This document shows, in pieces, positions 1 to 12,509 of a DNA stretch of 64,000 nt (positions are counted from its first letter, which is position 1; every line of letters starts with the position of its first letter). The DNA is from Phellopilus nigrolimitatus. Taxonomy: Eukaryota > Basidiomycota > Agaricomycetes > Hymenochaetales > Hymenochaetaceae. The stretch spans positions 57,559-121,558 of the forward strand of contig JAJOHG010000080.1 in NCBI GenBank assembly GCA_021029095.1, read 5' to 3'. The position numbers and the translations under genes are program-made. The notes under the pieces were generated by a model. It searched no databases. It was not told the DNA's origin and worked only from the letters and a program-made list of their open reading frames with translations.

Positions 1-2890
1 GCGGAGCCGCTTCTGTGCGGAAAAATGGCGGAATAGACTAGGGCGCGGAGCGCTAAAACCGTGCAGGCCGAGGAAAATCAAGGTCGAGAACAAGAACGGC
101 GCGCCGCGCCGCACTGCAGCCCGGTCGCCATCCAGCGCGAAACGGAGGCGCGCGTGAAGATGGCGGCTGGCTCATCCACCGCTCGTCAGTCCAGTCAAGC
201 CGGGAGACAGACTGGGTCTCCCGGTCTACGTAATGCGCGCTCCAGACCGGCACCCAGCGCAGCCACTGGCTGATCATGTGGCAAGCGGGGCCGCTGCGTT
301 CCTACCCGGGCGCAGAGCGGGCCCCGCTGTGTGCTGTTCAGTGTGCCGTGCCGCGTTGGGGGGAGGTAAGGGAGCGCGCGCAGTCGGATGACTGAACTTC
401 CACATATTGTGCGTGGAGAACGGGGAGTGTCCAAAGACGCACGTCCGCCTACCTATAACGAGATCGAAACGAGCCAGCCGTGCAGCCAGATGATGAGAAA
501 ACGAACGACCTAACATGTACCATCTGACGGCTGTTGCGCGCCAGATGGGCGCGCCCTGAGGGTAGCGTCGCGCGTGCTCTTCGCGCCGCATCCCGCTTCC
601 GTCATGGATCACCTATATTCTGACATGCGAGAGCCTGCCAAGCCTCCGCACACGGTGCTCGGCGACGCTCGCACGGGTCAGGCTTGACGTCGTGATTCTA
701 GCGGACGGCGGGGCTGGCTAAAGCGCAGATCGACAACCACCATGCGGCTTCAAGGAACGGCCCCGAAGCCACGTCGCGCGACATATGTATTTGAATACGA
801 TCCGCAAGGAAGACGCGGGAGCAGGATAAAATAAAGGAACTACCGTGCTCTACGTAGCAGCAAGAAATAGCGGCAGCGAAAAGTTGATTCGGAAAGAAGC
901 GGAAAAGACGTTTGAACGACAGCCGCCGACACAAACCATCAGATTAAATCGAGTACGTTAGTTAGCCTTGCAATCGAACGAGCAGAACAGGAAACGCACC
1001 TGGACTCAATAGATCACCAGAAAGTAAAGCACCGGATCTCCAATTCTGCGCGGCACGCATCGGCAGCCCACTACCCAAAGCGCAGTCGATGACGAGCTAG
1101 ATTATACCAGGCCGGCGCACACAGACCCGGACCCTGCGCAGTCTGTGCGGAGCTGACCTGGCTAGTTTCACCGGACAACCGCTTTGGGGGGAAGCAAAGG
1201 CGCGATATCGGCTGGCTGCAGTACGGGATCTGCGTGGAAGGTGATGACTGTGTCCAAGCATGTATCATCAACCTTTAAAAAAAGGGAAAAGACTCAGCCG
1301 TGGATCTCAACGAAAAGAATGTCTTGTCAAGTCTCAAAGACCTATTTATGGCAAATATCGACGACGCTCGTTCTCTGCTTCCCGAGGGTCCGTCCCTCAG
1401 CTTGGCAACCCTCGCCAAGGCATACTAAGCCCAAAGCGTATGAAAATTGCTATCGTCATAGGTCTGGTGTACTGATTCTGGAGCGCACGAAGCAGACCTG
1501 AGCGGAGGAATCGCTTTGGGGAAGTCACACCGGCTGGATTCGAGAAGCTTAGGGAGTGCTCTCAGAGCATGACCTGCAGCGAAATATTATAATAAACGAT
1601 CATCAAATACTCCCCTGAGGCGCGAAGGACATTTGGAACTCCTCGAAACCTCACGGCCGCGCACCATTCTACGAGCTATCCGGGAAGATAATGACGATCA
1701 GGACTTGCTTTCTGATACGTAGGTATCAGTCGCTGGGTCTTCAGGAGGCGAAGTCGTTAGCTTGGGGTCTGTACTATAAGCGATTGAGAAACGTACCATC
1801 ACCAAGGCTTTTTGAGACCTCGAAGGATGGCTAAAAAGGAAGTTTCGGGCGACAGGCTGAGTAGAAGACATCTCAGCTGCTTGCCGGGATCGGATCCAGA
1901 ATGCGAGAGCTCAAAAACACGGTTGGATTGCGCCGTTTTCCGCGTAGACCGGTCTTGCAGGGGTCAGGTACTGTGGATGGGGTGTCGTCAGGCAGGACAG
2001 GAGACACTGAAGAAACGAGATGCCAGATAAGACGTAGTATTTATGGGTTGAAAGGGCTGCGACATTGGTCTCTCGATTGCTCTGCGTATACAGGAGAGGT
2101 GCGATTTCGAGTAGGTCAAAGGAAGATTGAGTCCCCGAGTTCAGACATTCTTAAACACGCGGACGGACACGTGCGTCTCTCGAAGGATCGCACGACTTTG
2201 TGAAATCACTTGATGGAGGAAGAAGGCAGTTCAGCGACCAAGCATATCGCAAGTTTCGAAAGATAACAGACGGAAAGGTAATCTGGGTTGTGAATTGGGA
2301 TAATACTGCTGCAACGTGACTGAGGCGCTTCTCTTCTGTAGAGATACCTTTTAGTTGAAGCAATTGGGTACTCTCGATGGTGACGGGCACGAGGCGGCGA
2401 ATTTTCTGTCGAGGAATCCGGCCCATATCTGGTATCGCATGCTCTGAGCGAGCAATTATGAGAGTAGAGTAACTAGTTTTGTTGGCAACAGAGATGTTGA
2501 GATTGGGATGGCGACATCTTCGTGGCCGCTTGACGCAAACATCGAGAGTGACGGTGACGTCATTGAGTTCGCTCGGCTCAGCATGGCTCATGCTACGAAC
2601 AATCTGGAAAATAAAAGGCATCGAAGAAATCGTTTTACTTTCTCCAAGCTCGACCGGCCTGGACTCTTAAAGGCTCAAGAAATCTATTTAATCGAGTGCG
2701 AGTTTGCTGACGCCGGCTTCTTTCTTTCTGTAGGCAACGCCCAACAAGATGCGGGCAAGCAGAAGCAGAAGATCAACGAGTGATCGCACCCGGACTCCAT
2801 AGTGAACACGTCGCGTTGTATCCTACCCGTATTCTCTTAATTTCATAAATGCTCGTACGCACTACCTAAAGAAATATCAGACACCAGCTC
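1..2890. repeat. Direct repeat unit R1, cut by the window edge
   Basis: First of three diverged direct copies of a roughly 3 kb unit. Its first bases (GCGGAGCCGCTTC, then ATGGCGG, AGGGCGCGGAGC) recur near 3535 and 6580. The segment around 1141-1190 (GTCTGTGCGGAG..ACCTGG..CCGCTT) recurs near 4475 and 7264, and the AGAAGGCAGTTCAG segment near 2222 recurs near 5305 and 8120. Spacing between matching anchors ranges from about 2.8 to 3.5 kb, so the copies differ by internal insertions and deletions. No protein domain is recognisable in any frame. It may be a decayed mobile element or a noncoding satellite-like array; no terminal repeat or target-site duplication could be identified. Confidence 0.75.
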
Positions 2891-5800
2891 TCTATTGGAT
2901 CGTTATTCCGGAGTCCCTGAATCCGATCGACCGGATTTGAAGGGCCCTTCTTCCCAGAATTAAGACACTCTTTATCAGAACTCTGTATGTGACAAAAAAC
3001 ATACAAAAACTCGAATTTCCAGAGATACTCATACATTTACGTACATCGCATTCAGTATACGGAACTTCCCAGCCAAAATCAAAACGCAATGCGAGACTAG
3101 CCAACCGACGTCCGCCGGGGCGCTCGACGTCTCGCGCTCTTCGCTCTCCCGAGCTCCCCCAATACAAGAGCATGCACTTACACAAGCCAGATTCGCACAT
3201 TCACGTATCCAGAATGACGCAGTTGCACAACTGGGCTGGCCCATTGGCGAAGCAGGTTGTCGAGGGACGGCGGGACCGAAGGCATAAAAATCAACTAATG
3301 TCGGGCGCGCGAGCGGCTGCAGCCACGACAGCCGAAACAAAAACAAAAAAACAAAAGCGCTAGCGGCCAGACCGCTTAATCGAGGAAGCCGGACACGGCG
3401 ACCAGACAAACGCGTGCGAGCGCGTGTTCCGAGCTCTGCTCCCCACAGCCACATCCCGCCATTTCTCGATTTGGATGAAATGGAGTCCACAGAATTCGGT
3501 GCATACGCCGGTCTGGCCGGTCTGCATGCCCGCTGCGGAGCCGCTTCGGAGAAACGGCGGGGTCGGCTAGGGTGCAGAGCACTAAATCGTGCAGACCGAG
3601 GAAGGCTGAGGAAGGCTGGGGACGGGAACGGCGCGCCGCGCCGCCGTCTAGCGCGAGACGGAGGCTCCGTTCGCCACGTTCTGGGGAGCGAAGGTAAGGG
3701 CACGCGCGTAGGCGCATAACCGGACTTCCACGAATTGTGCACGTGAGGATGGGTGGGCCCGAAGACGCGAGGCCGTCTAAGCTCCACCCTGGAATGCAAA
3801 CAAAAATGAGCCGGGCGTGCATCGACAAAATGAAAAAACGACCTCCTGTATACGATATGACTGCCGCCGTACACAGTTCTTCCCAGCTGCCACATGCGTG
3901 CGCCCTCCGGCCGCGCGCGCTCTTCGCACCACATCCCGCTTCCGTCGCTATTCCCGTCTGCCCAAGCGTTCGTTGATAGGAGAAAACAAGCCTCCGCGCA
4001 CGACGCTCGGCGGCGAGCGCGCGCGGAGGCTTGGGTTAGAGACGTCGGGAGACGGGGTACGGACGGCGGTGCTGACTAAGGCGCAAATCCGCAACCAACA
4101 TGCGACTTCAAGGAAAGGACGCGAAGCAACGTCATACGTATTCGAACGCGAGCGACAAGTATCGTCGGGAGAAATATAAAATAAAGGAAGTGTCGGTGGT
4201 CCATGCAGCAAGCAATAGCAGCAGTAATGAGTTGAGTCGGAGAAGCGGGAAAGGCATCTGAACGACAGCCGCCGACGCAGCATGTCCTCAGATTAAATCA
4301 ATACGTAGCCTTGTAATCGAATGAGCAGAACAGGAAACGCACCTGGACTCAATAGATCACGAGAAAGTAAAACACCGGATCTCCAATTCTGCGCGGCACG
4401 CATCGGCAGCCCAATGCGCACTTCGAGATCCAACTATGCCAGGCCAACGCACACAGATCCGGTCCGGGTGTAGTCTGTGCGGAGCGTACCTGGATGGTTT
4501 CGATGGGCAGCCGCTTTGGGGGGGAGGTAAATGAGCGGTATGGCTGCAGGTCCGGTATCTGCGTGGAAGATGATGACTGTGTCTAAACCCATGCGTTATC
4601 AACCTGAAGACACGAGAAAAAGTAGCTGAGTCAGCCATGAATCTCAGCAAAAAGGACGACTTGTCAGGTCTTGAAAACACTATCCACGAACAATCTCGAC
4701 GACGCTCGTTCTCTGTTCTCTCGATGCCCGCCATTCATCCTATCAGTCTCCTCCAAGAGATGAGAAGCCCGAAGCTTGCGCCGTGGTAGACAGCTCAGGT
4801 CTAGAATACGACTTCGAGAGTGCACAAAACGGACATAAACCTGACGAGTCGCCCTGGGGAAGTCGCTGGCAGCTGGATGTCCCGAATCAAAGGTTGTTTT
4901 GAAGGACCTGACTATTCTGGGTTACCGCAAAGACGACAAAGAAATTAAATTGCAAGGCGATGAGCTTTCTGAGAAGACGCGTTGGGAGATGGGGCGCGAG
5001 ATCACAGGATTAGATAGCGTGATTTTCTACGTAGGCCGTTTTTGAGGGGGTGAAGTACTGTAGATGGGGTGTCGTTAGGAAGGACGGGAGAAAGTGGAGA
5101 CACGATGTCAGATAAGACGTAGTACTTATGGGGGGAAAGAGCTGATATAAACGATCTCTTGATTGCTCGGATTACACAAGATAGGTACGAGTTGGAAGAA
5201 GCCTGAGTTCCAGAAAATCACTTTCAGACATTCCTAAACACGCGGACGGACACATGAGCATCTCTCGAAGAATCGGGCGACTTTGTGAGGTCACTTGATG
5301 CAGGAAGAAGGCAGTTCAGCAACCAAGCTTATCGCAAGCTTCAAAAGATGCCAGATGGAAAGGCAGCTTGGGTTGTGAGTTTGGATAACGCTGCTGCAGC
5401 GTGACTGAAGCGCTCCTCTTGTGCGGAGATACCCTATAGTTGAAGCACGTGGATGTTCTCGACGGCGATGGGCACGAGCCGATGAACTATCTATCGAGGA
5501 ATCCCGCTCACATTTGGCATCGCATGTTTTGAGCAAAAGTGGCGAGCAAATATGAGAGTAGAATGACTAGCTTTGTTGGCGAGTGGAAAGCCAGAGATGT
5601 TGAGCGTGGCCATCATTAGGTGTGCCAGTGACGATGAGTCGATGACGTCATTGAATTCGATCGGCTGTTGACAAGTCAGTGTGCTTGGAAAATAATAGAC
5701 ATCGAAGGAATCGGTTTACTCTCGCCAAGCTCGACCGGACTGGACTCTAAAAAGGCCAGATAAAAATATCTAGTCAAGTGCGTGTTTGCTGACGTTGGAT

Positions 5801-5947
5801 TCTTTTCTTGCTGTAATCAACGAGTGATCTTGCCCTCCCCCCACCTCCCCCGTCTCTCCTTTGTAGATGCGACGCGTTGTATCCTACCCATATACCTGTG
5901 ATTTCATGACGTTCATGCGCATTACTTATCAAATACCATTACTGTAT
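2891..5947. repeat. Direct repeat unit R2
   Basis: Second copy. The unit boundary is placed at the shared segment TCGTTATTCCGGAG followed by CCTGAATCCGATCGAC, which occurs near 2899 and again near 5950. R2 is about 480 bp shorter than R1 between the GCGGAGCCGCTTC anchor and the unit end, so it has lost or never had part of the sequence. The minus strand carries a long open frame (3029-3934) that shares residue patterns with the frame at 6175-6906 in R3; see the findings. No recognisable domain. Confidence 0.75.
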
Positions 5948-8600
5948 ACGTCGTTATTCCGGAGCGCCTGAATCCGATCGACTAGACTTGAAGGACCCTT
6001 CTTCGAAGACTTTATCACATCCTCCTTGACCTTTGTATCCGACAAAGACGCAAAACAATAATCGAATTGCCAGAAATACTCCTACATATACGTATATCGC
6101 ATACAACAAACGCATCTCCCCATATAAGAACAAAAAATGAAAAGAAAAAAAAGCACAAGCCAACACTCGCCGCTCTACGCTTTCCATTGCTCCCCCAATA
6201 TCAACGAGTACAAGTACGAGCAAGGCCTGCACAGCCACGTAAACAGAAAGGCGAGGTTACGCAGTCCGGACGAGCCTTCCAGCGAAATATGATACTGGGG
6301 GACGACGGGACCGGGAGCGCGGCTGGGTGGAAAAATCAAACAATGCCTGACTACAGCCATGGTATGATGCCGGAAACAAGATAATAAATCAAAGGCGCCA
6401 GCGACCGGACCGCTCAGTTGAAAAGGCCGGCGGACATGGTGACCGGACAAACGCGCGCGGGCGTGTGTCCCGAGCTCTGCCACCCCAGCCACAGCCCGCC
6501 ATTTCCCCGCTGTCGTGCCGATTACATCCGCAGGACTCTTAGAGCACGTGGACCCGGTCGGTCTGTGTGTGCGCGCTGCGGAGCCGCTTCGGTGCGGAGA
6601 AATGGCGGGGTCGGCCAGGGCGCGGAGCACTAGAACCGTGCGGGCCGGAATGGACCAAGGACGGGGACGGCGCGCTGCGCCGCACCGCCATCCAGCGCGA
6701 AACAGAGGAGTGCGCGCAGACGGCGCCTGGCACGTCCGCCGCATTGGCCTCATAAATCCGGAATACAGCCGGGTCTCCCGGTCTGCGCGACGCGCGCCCC
6801 AGACCGGTACCCAACGCGGACGGCATGAAGGGAACTCGTGAGCGGGGCCGCTGCGTACCTGCCCGGGCGCAGAGCGGGCGCCGCTTGACGCAGCTCCGTT
6901 CGCCACGTAGTGGAGAGGGGAGGTAAGGGCGCGCGCAAGGAAGCTGTGGGAGCAATATAAGATAAAGGAACTGCAGGTGCTCCACGTAGCGAGAAATAGC
7001 GGCAGCGATAAGTTGAGTCAAAAAGAAGCGGGAAAGACTCTTGAACGACAGCCGCCGACACAATCAGATTAAATCGAGCACGTTAGTTAGTCTTTCAATC
7101 GAATGAGCAGAGCAGGAAATGCACATGGACGTTTAAATTCTGAGAAAGTGAAACATGCGGATCTCCCAGTCTGCTCAGCACGCATCAGCAGCCCACTACC
7201 CAAAGCGCAGTCATAGGTGCGATTGACTACCAGGCCGGCGTACACTGACACGGATCGGGTGCAGTCTGCGTGAAGCGAACCTGGCTAGTTTCACCGGACA
7301 ACCGCTTCGGAGGGAGGCAAAGGCGCGATATCGGCTGGCTGCAAGTACGGGATCTGCGTGGAAGATGATGATGGTGTCTGAGCATATATTACCAACCTGA
7401 AGACACAAGAACGAGTACCCTAAAAAGAAAACGGAAGGGAGTCAGCCGTGAATCCCAACGCAAAGATTAACTTGTCAAGTCTCAAAGACCTTATCCACGG
7501 CAAATCCCGACGACGCTCGTTCTCTGATCCCCGAACGCCCGTTCCTCAGCCTGACGACCCTCGCCAAGGTATACTAAGCCCACATTTTGCGCTATGGTAG
7601 ACAACTTAGGTCTAGTATACTACTTCGAGAGTAAAAAACTGACCTAAACATGACGAGTTTCCCTGGGGAAGTCTCTGTGAGCTGGACATCCCGACTCTGA
7701 AAGATTGTTTGGAGGAACAGACTATTCTGAATCATCGCAAAGACAGCAAAGAAATCGAGTTGCAAGGTGGTGCACTTACTGAGAATATGCGTTGGGAGAT
7801 GGGGCGCGAAAGCCCAGGATTGGATGCCGTGGATCTCCACGTAGGCCGGTCTTGCGGAGGAGAGGTATTGTGGATGAGGTGTCGTCAGGAAGGACGGGAG
7901 GAAGTGGAGACACGATGTCAGATAAGACGTAGTACTTATGGGTCGAAAGAGCTGCAATGGCGGTCTCTCGATTGCTTTGCCTAGACAGGACAAGTGCGAG
8001 TTAAAGCTGACCAGAGGGTTAAGTTCCGGAACATAACTTACAGACATTCTGAAACACGCGGTCGGACACATGAGCGTCTATCGAAGGATCGGGCTACTTT
8101 GTGAAGTCACTTGATGGAGAAAGAAGGCAGTTCAGAAACCAAGCCTATTGCAATCTTCCAGTGGAAAGGCAATCTGGGTCCTGAATCGGGATAACGCTGC
8201 TGCGACGTGATTGAGGCGCTTCTCTTCTGTAGAGATAACTTATAATTGAAGCAATTGGGAAATTGGGTACTCTCAACGGCAACGGACACGAGGCGACAAA
8301 CTTTCTGTCGAGGAATCCGGCTCACATTTGGCATCGCACGCTCTGAGCAAAGTGGCGAGCGATTGTGAGAGTAGAACAACCAGCTTTGTTGCCGAGTGAG
8401 AAGCCAGATGTTGAGATTCGGTTGGCGACATCTTCGTGACCACTTTAAATCCTCGACGCGAACATCAGGGAGACGAGCGATGCAAGTACCGACATCAGAA
8501 TATAGTTGAGTCCCGCTGCAACTCCAGGCTTGAGCTTCGGAATAGTGGCCGATATTCCTGAAAACGTTGCATGCCTCCGCGCGAACTTTCGACGATGCAT
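5948..8600. repeat. Direct repeat unit R3
   Basis: Third copy, starting at the same TCGTTATTCCGGAG boundary. It retains the GCGGAGCCGCTTC anchor (near 6580), the CCGCTTCGG segment (near 7300), the AGGACGGGAGGAAGTGGAGACACGATGTCAG-type segment near 7891 shared with R2 near 5081, and the AGAAGGCAGTTCAG segment near 8120. The right edge is diffuse: similarity fades near 8.4-8.6 kb. An inverted fragment of this unit end lies at about 18300-18515. No gene recognised. Confidence 0.7.
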
Positions 8601-8984
8601 TCACTTCGTTCAGGATATACTTGGAGCATATGAAATTTCGGCAAAGACATCTCTAGACCGGTAAGTCAAAGAGGATTGTGACGGGTTTGCGAAGCTGTAG
8701 AGAGCAGCGCACAGTTGCTGAATCTAGTTCACGAGGTGCATACATATTAGATGACTTTAGGGCGTACCCACATTTCGAATACAGAACAGAGGCGGGAACG
8801 GCTTGGGGAGATCCAAAAATACAGCGAGGTGAAAGAGTCGCTGAATTAGGCAAAGAGAGAAGTGGCGGTACATGAGCGATCGAAGGCTTGACGATGTGAA
8901 TCAGACTTGGTTTCGTTCCCGCTACAGAATATTCCACGAGATATGTTTCGACCTCTTGACGAATGCGCACATCTTCACTTTTTC

Positions 8985-9131
8985 AACACACTGCTTGGTC
9001 CCAAAGTAGTGGGAATAATGGTCCTCCGTACCCTTGGCACCAAGGGACGGGCTGGGCTTGTTCCTCTCGAAGGCGATGACCCTCGCGCGCGAGATGAAGG
9101 CCCAGTTGGACTGCTTATGCTCGAACGCTAA
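8985..9131 (-). pseudogene. Fragment related to the C-terminus of the 490-residue repeat protein
   Basis: Read on the minus strand this stretch encodes residues with the pattern NWAFISRARVIAFERNK, then PSLGAKGTEDHYSHYF. The end of the gene at 16687-18159 carries the close match EVVVFKRNKHSPFLGADGTE followed by DKYSHYF. The fragment has no start codon of its own. It lies next to the end of repeat R3, and an inverted R3 fragment likewise lies next to the 18.1 kb match, so fragment and repeat appear to have been duplicated together. In this fragment the frame runs unbroken through ISRARV, whereas in the 18 kb gene the matching upstream residues are in another frame, as if one base had been lost there. 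Confidence 0.55.
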
Positions 9132-10547
9132 AGGGCTTGTAAATTTCAGGCTACCGAATCGATTTAAACGAGCTTCTCACGAGAAAAAAAGGAGAAATAA
9201 GCTATAACATAGACACGCACATCTCTGTACTCCAGAACGTCCAATCGACACCACTGCAGGCGGGTCCACAAAGCAGAGCGCCCGCGAATCCAGTCCCTGT
9301 TCGCTATAGTAGTGAGTGAGAGCAAAATGTAATCATCAGTTCTTGTCTGTCGACGGAGGAATCGGACAGGTTTGTGCGGTGAGAGTGTCTGTGAGGGCCG
9401 CACAATCTTGCGAAGAAAATGTAGACGAGTCGCGCACGCGCTCACGTTGTTTGTAAATCGCTTGCTCAATGATGATTGGCCAGAGCCCGCCGTACAGAAC
9501 CGCCGAGCGACAGAGGGTCGGCGAGCTTTGAAGAAGGGGCTGATACGTGTTTTTGTATGTGGCAAGAATTCAGGAGCTGTATTTATTTTGGCCACTTCTC
9601 AGGACCTTGTCAACATGCATGGTGGTAGGAGTCGAAGTCGTTTATTTTTTTGCCACGGAAGCGTCGCGTCGGGACACGTCTCCGAATACACCGAAACGCT
9701 CGCGATTGGATCAAGGTGCTGACAAATATTTTCTCATCAAAAACCATTTAGGCGATCATCGATCATCCCTTCCCGCTTTTTACTTCAGCGGTGAATTCAA
9801 GGCGGGCTCATCTTCTATAAAAGCTAGACAACTTGTTAGCTACTCTCACGGCGGGCTCAATCCAGGATTATCTCTGCTCTGACTCGTTCCAGTGAATGTG
9901 AGCCACTGGGCGGCGTCCTCATGATACATATAAGGCGATTACTGGCTGACTCTTTCACATCAAATCTGCTCTTCACGACAATGCAATCGACACATCTACT
10001 TTAAAACTTGGTCTCTACTGCGAAATGCTGCTCTTTTAATATTATCTTTCCGACGATCTCTTGCGACCTATGAGTATCAGCCCTCTTTTCTGCCTTACCT
10101 AACTTATTGGGTAAGGCTCAGCAACGCGTGGCCTTAATGGGAATTTTTTCCTGGAGCGCGCTGAGCAAGACGAACCGAAACGGAACGGCGAACGCCGCAA
10201 GCCCGAATTTGCTCGGCGCTTTCAGCTACTCTAAGTCCGAGGACGAGTCCATTTCTGGTGGCGGTCTTCTGCGCGCAGCTGTGTATGAGAAAGCTGATGC
10301 TTGGTCCGCTAGGCCTTCGCTTGGCCTTCGCTTCCCGCCGTACGGTAATTGTGGTCTAGTCTTGCACAACCGATATCTGTGTTTATGGAATTTCAAACTT
10401 GAGGGCGTGCCGTGTACTTGCTGTCATTACGAAGGATCGTCTCGTTGTCGGGCTTGGGATACTTACGTCCTCTTGATAATAGAACTGTTGCTGTGTGTAG
10501 TCGCGTTCAGGTCGCTATGCGGTTTTCTCCTGAAAGAGAAATAGGCG
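9132..10547. other. No gene recognised
   Basis: Several open frames of 100-145 codons occur (for example 9372-9722 and 10107-10544, both +) but none shows a known motif, convincing splice structure or repetition elsewhere in the window. A TATA-like ATACATATAAGG lies near 9925 and is followed near 9981 by a short frame starting ATG that ends after seven codons, so a promoter of a lost or unrecognised gene is possible. Confidence 0.4.
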
Positions 10548-10922
10548 ATGGGACAACACGCAGTGAACGAATGTTGGAAGTGGATGAAAAGGCATCCAGA
10601 GGACGCGCCGGTACGTGTTTACTTCTTCAAACTTTGTCCATTCTAGAGTACGCTCACAAGATGTTTCAGGTTCTGTGCACGGGTCGGAATACGTCTGCGA
10701 GGATACGAGACGATGGGAAGCTATTGGGCGCCTATCAAACAAAGCGATTGGTTCTAGCCGCGAAGTTTGGGTGTGTCTTTTCATTTTCTTGCATACAGAC
10801 GCCACAGGGACTTCCAGGGATGCAGTATCGATTTTCGAAGGTGAATTGGAAAGTGTTAATATATCGCGTCGTGTGCGCTAAATCGCTGACTTCCAAGCAA
10901 AAGTGTGGTTCAATATTCAATT
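10548..10922 (+). CDS. Putative small spliced gene, duplicated in inverted orientation
   Basis: Not a recognised family. Exon 1 would run 10548-10610 (MGQHAVNECWKWMKRHPEDA then P) and end at a GTACGTG donor. Exon 2 starts at 10670 after TTTCAG, in phase, and begins VLCTGRNTSARIRDDGKLLG, continuing with AYQTKRLVLAAKFG to a GTGTGT donor. The end is uncertain. The same exon 2, with the same splice acceptor context, occurs inverted at about 20815-20640 (VLCTGRNTSAKIRDDGKLLG, AYQAKKLVLAPKFG); the substitutions (R/K, T/A, R/K) are mostly conservative, which supports coding. It sits about 0.4 kb upstream of the beta-trefoil gene on the same strand. It could be a remnant of a larger gene. Confidence 0.35.
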
Positions 10923-11234
10923 GATCTCGCCAATGATTCCTTTTCCTTTTTTTCTTTTGATATTCCGGATGGTTAGCTTGTGCTTCTGAGCGCTGGGCGC
11001 TGGATTTCCCTTCCAAGGCGTCTTCGCGGCCAAGTGTCGTGCGCGGAATATGCAAGTGCGCACCTTCAGTATCTTTTCTTCTAGGTTGCGATCTCAACTG
11101 GAAGTCAGAAAAATATCCTCCGCTAATATTATGGAATGGATGTACGAACCATACCGCCGTGGTTAGCGGGAATTGAAAAACCCCGATTTTTTTTTCTTTT
11201 CGTCAGGTCTATTCTCAAAGGCGATAATTCATCG

Positions 11235-11240
11235 TATAAA
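11235..11240 (+). promoter_or_regulatory. TATA box of the first beta-trefoil gene
   Basis: TATAAA 57-62 bp before the ATG at 11297. The two paralogues at 19393 and 40355 (minus strand) have the same motif at about 54-59 and 42-47 bp before their ATGs, so the element is positionally conserved in the family. Confidence 0.6.
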
Positions 11241-11296
11241 GACTTCAGCGGCTTACCACCAGACTTGCCTTCCAACAAGCGACCTCTAAGCTGACG

Positions 11297-12172
11297 ATGA
11301 ACTTCCTCAGGCTTCTCGCTTTCACTGCTATGTCCGTCTCGACGGTCATCGCGCAGGTCCCGCCCGTGTACTACCCGCCAGACGGCATTTACTACGTATA
11401 CAACGTGCAGTACAAGCGCTTCTTCAACAATGCGTACTACGACACCACCAGTGGCAGCTCGATCATTGGTTGGCCACTGACGCAGGAGCACTACACGAAC
11501 CAGATGGTAAGGAGCCGTTTTTGGTCTCCAGGACTTGCCAAGTGCGAGGAGGGACCCGAAAGGGGTGGCATTGACGGTTTATATTGACTGTAGTTTGTCC
11601 TTTCGACGACGGACTCCTACACCTCGTACTCAGACGACAGGACCACGACGATCCGCGTCCTGCAACTCGCCCAGCAGAACACGACTGCCGCTGATAGCTA
11701 TGTCCAAAACGCTGTAAGTCGATACCTTTCAGGAAATAGTCAGACTTTTACCGACGGATTAAATACTTACCAACGGATTAAATACACAGGGGGGAAAGAT
11801 CGTTCATAGCCAGGGGCCGGAGTCTTGGACATTGCAGCCTGTCCCAGACCAGGCACTACAGTTCTGGTGAGCACGTCTATCCGCACTCCATAAGAGCGCG
11901 AACTCAACAAGTGGTTCAACAGGATTACGGATAACAACCTCACTATCACACTTGACAATGGCACGGTGAATGCTTCCCATATCTTTCACCTACATCAAAT
12001 CTGTACTGACCAGATGCTTATTTTGCGTGCGCCGTAGACGAATGACGCGAACAGCGCACAACTCACCGCCGAGGCGCTCAACGCAGACGCGCTGGATCAG
12101 CGCTGGATCTTCGTCCCGTCCGACCAGATCGATGCGTTCAATACGGCGAACGACGTGCCGCTGAGTGGATGA
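11297..12172 (+). CDS. Secreted small beta-trefoil-like protein (copy 1)
   Basis: Five exons inferred from GT..AG sites and in-phase joins: 11297-11506, 11594-11713, 11790-11866, 11923-11965 and 12038-12172, giving 194 residues. Residues 1-19 (MNFLRLLAFTAMSVSTVIA) look like a signal peptide; the mature chain begins QVPPVYYPPDGIYYVYNV. Two later segments, ESWTLQPV and DQRWIFVPSDQ, resemble the repeated Q/E-x-W strands of beta-trefoil proteins such as fungal ricin-B-type lectins and mushroom protease inhibitors. Copies at 18628-19393 and 39592-40355 share the PPVYYPPDG start, exon layout and the RWIFVP-like end but lack a signal peptide. Function, sugar-binding or protease-inhibiting, cannot be decided from sequence. 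The fourth exon acceptor is the least certain join: the nearer AG would create a stop. Confidence 0.8.
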
Positions 12173-12509
12173 CACTGTATTGGGGTGTTTTGGAGAATGA
12201 GGCATTTATTGAATACTGGCGAGTTCGCGAGGGGTCAAGAAATGTGTAATACTCGCAGTTATGATGAGTAGGTGAATAAAAGCAAAGCCCTGACTTTGTT
12301 TAGAGCCGGCTCTCTCATATGCTCTCTATCTTATAAGCGTCGAATTTCATAGCTCAGTTGCGGCGATGCACACTAGCGTCTTCACCATGGATGCGCGCTG
12401 CGATCGCGCGGAGGACACGCAGAGGACATGGGTGGAACTAACTCCTCATCAGAGTGATTCAGCTGGAGAGAAATCATAGGCGTGGCATTGACAGAACACG
12501 TGAATGTAA

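Noticed and set aside
3029..3934. 301-codon minus-strand frame taken as a gene
   Set aside because: GC-rich low-complexity protein with no domain; kept only as a finding because part of the frame recurs in R3.
10107..10544. 145-codon frame as a gene
   Set aside because: Begins without ATG, shows no motif, and is not retained in the duplicated block near 20.4-20.8 kb.
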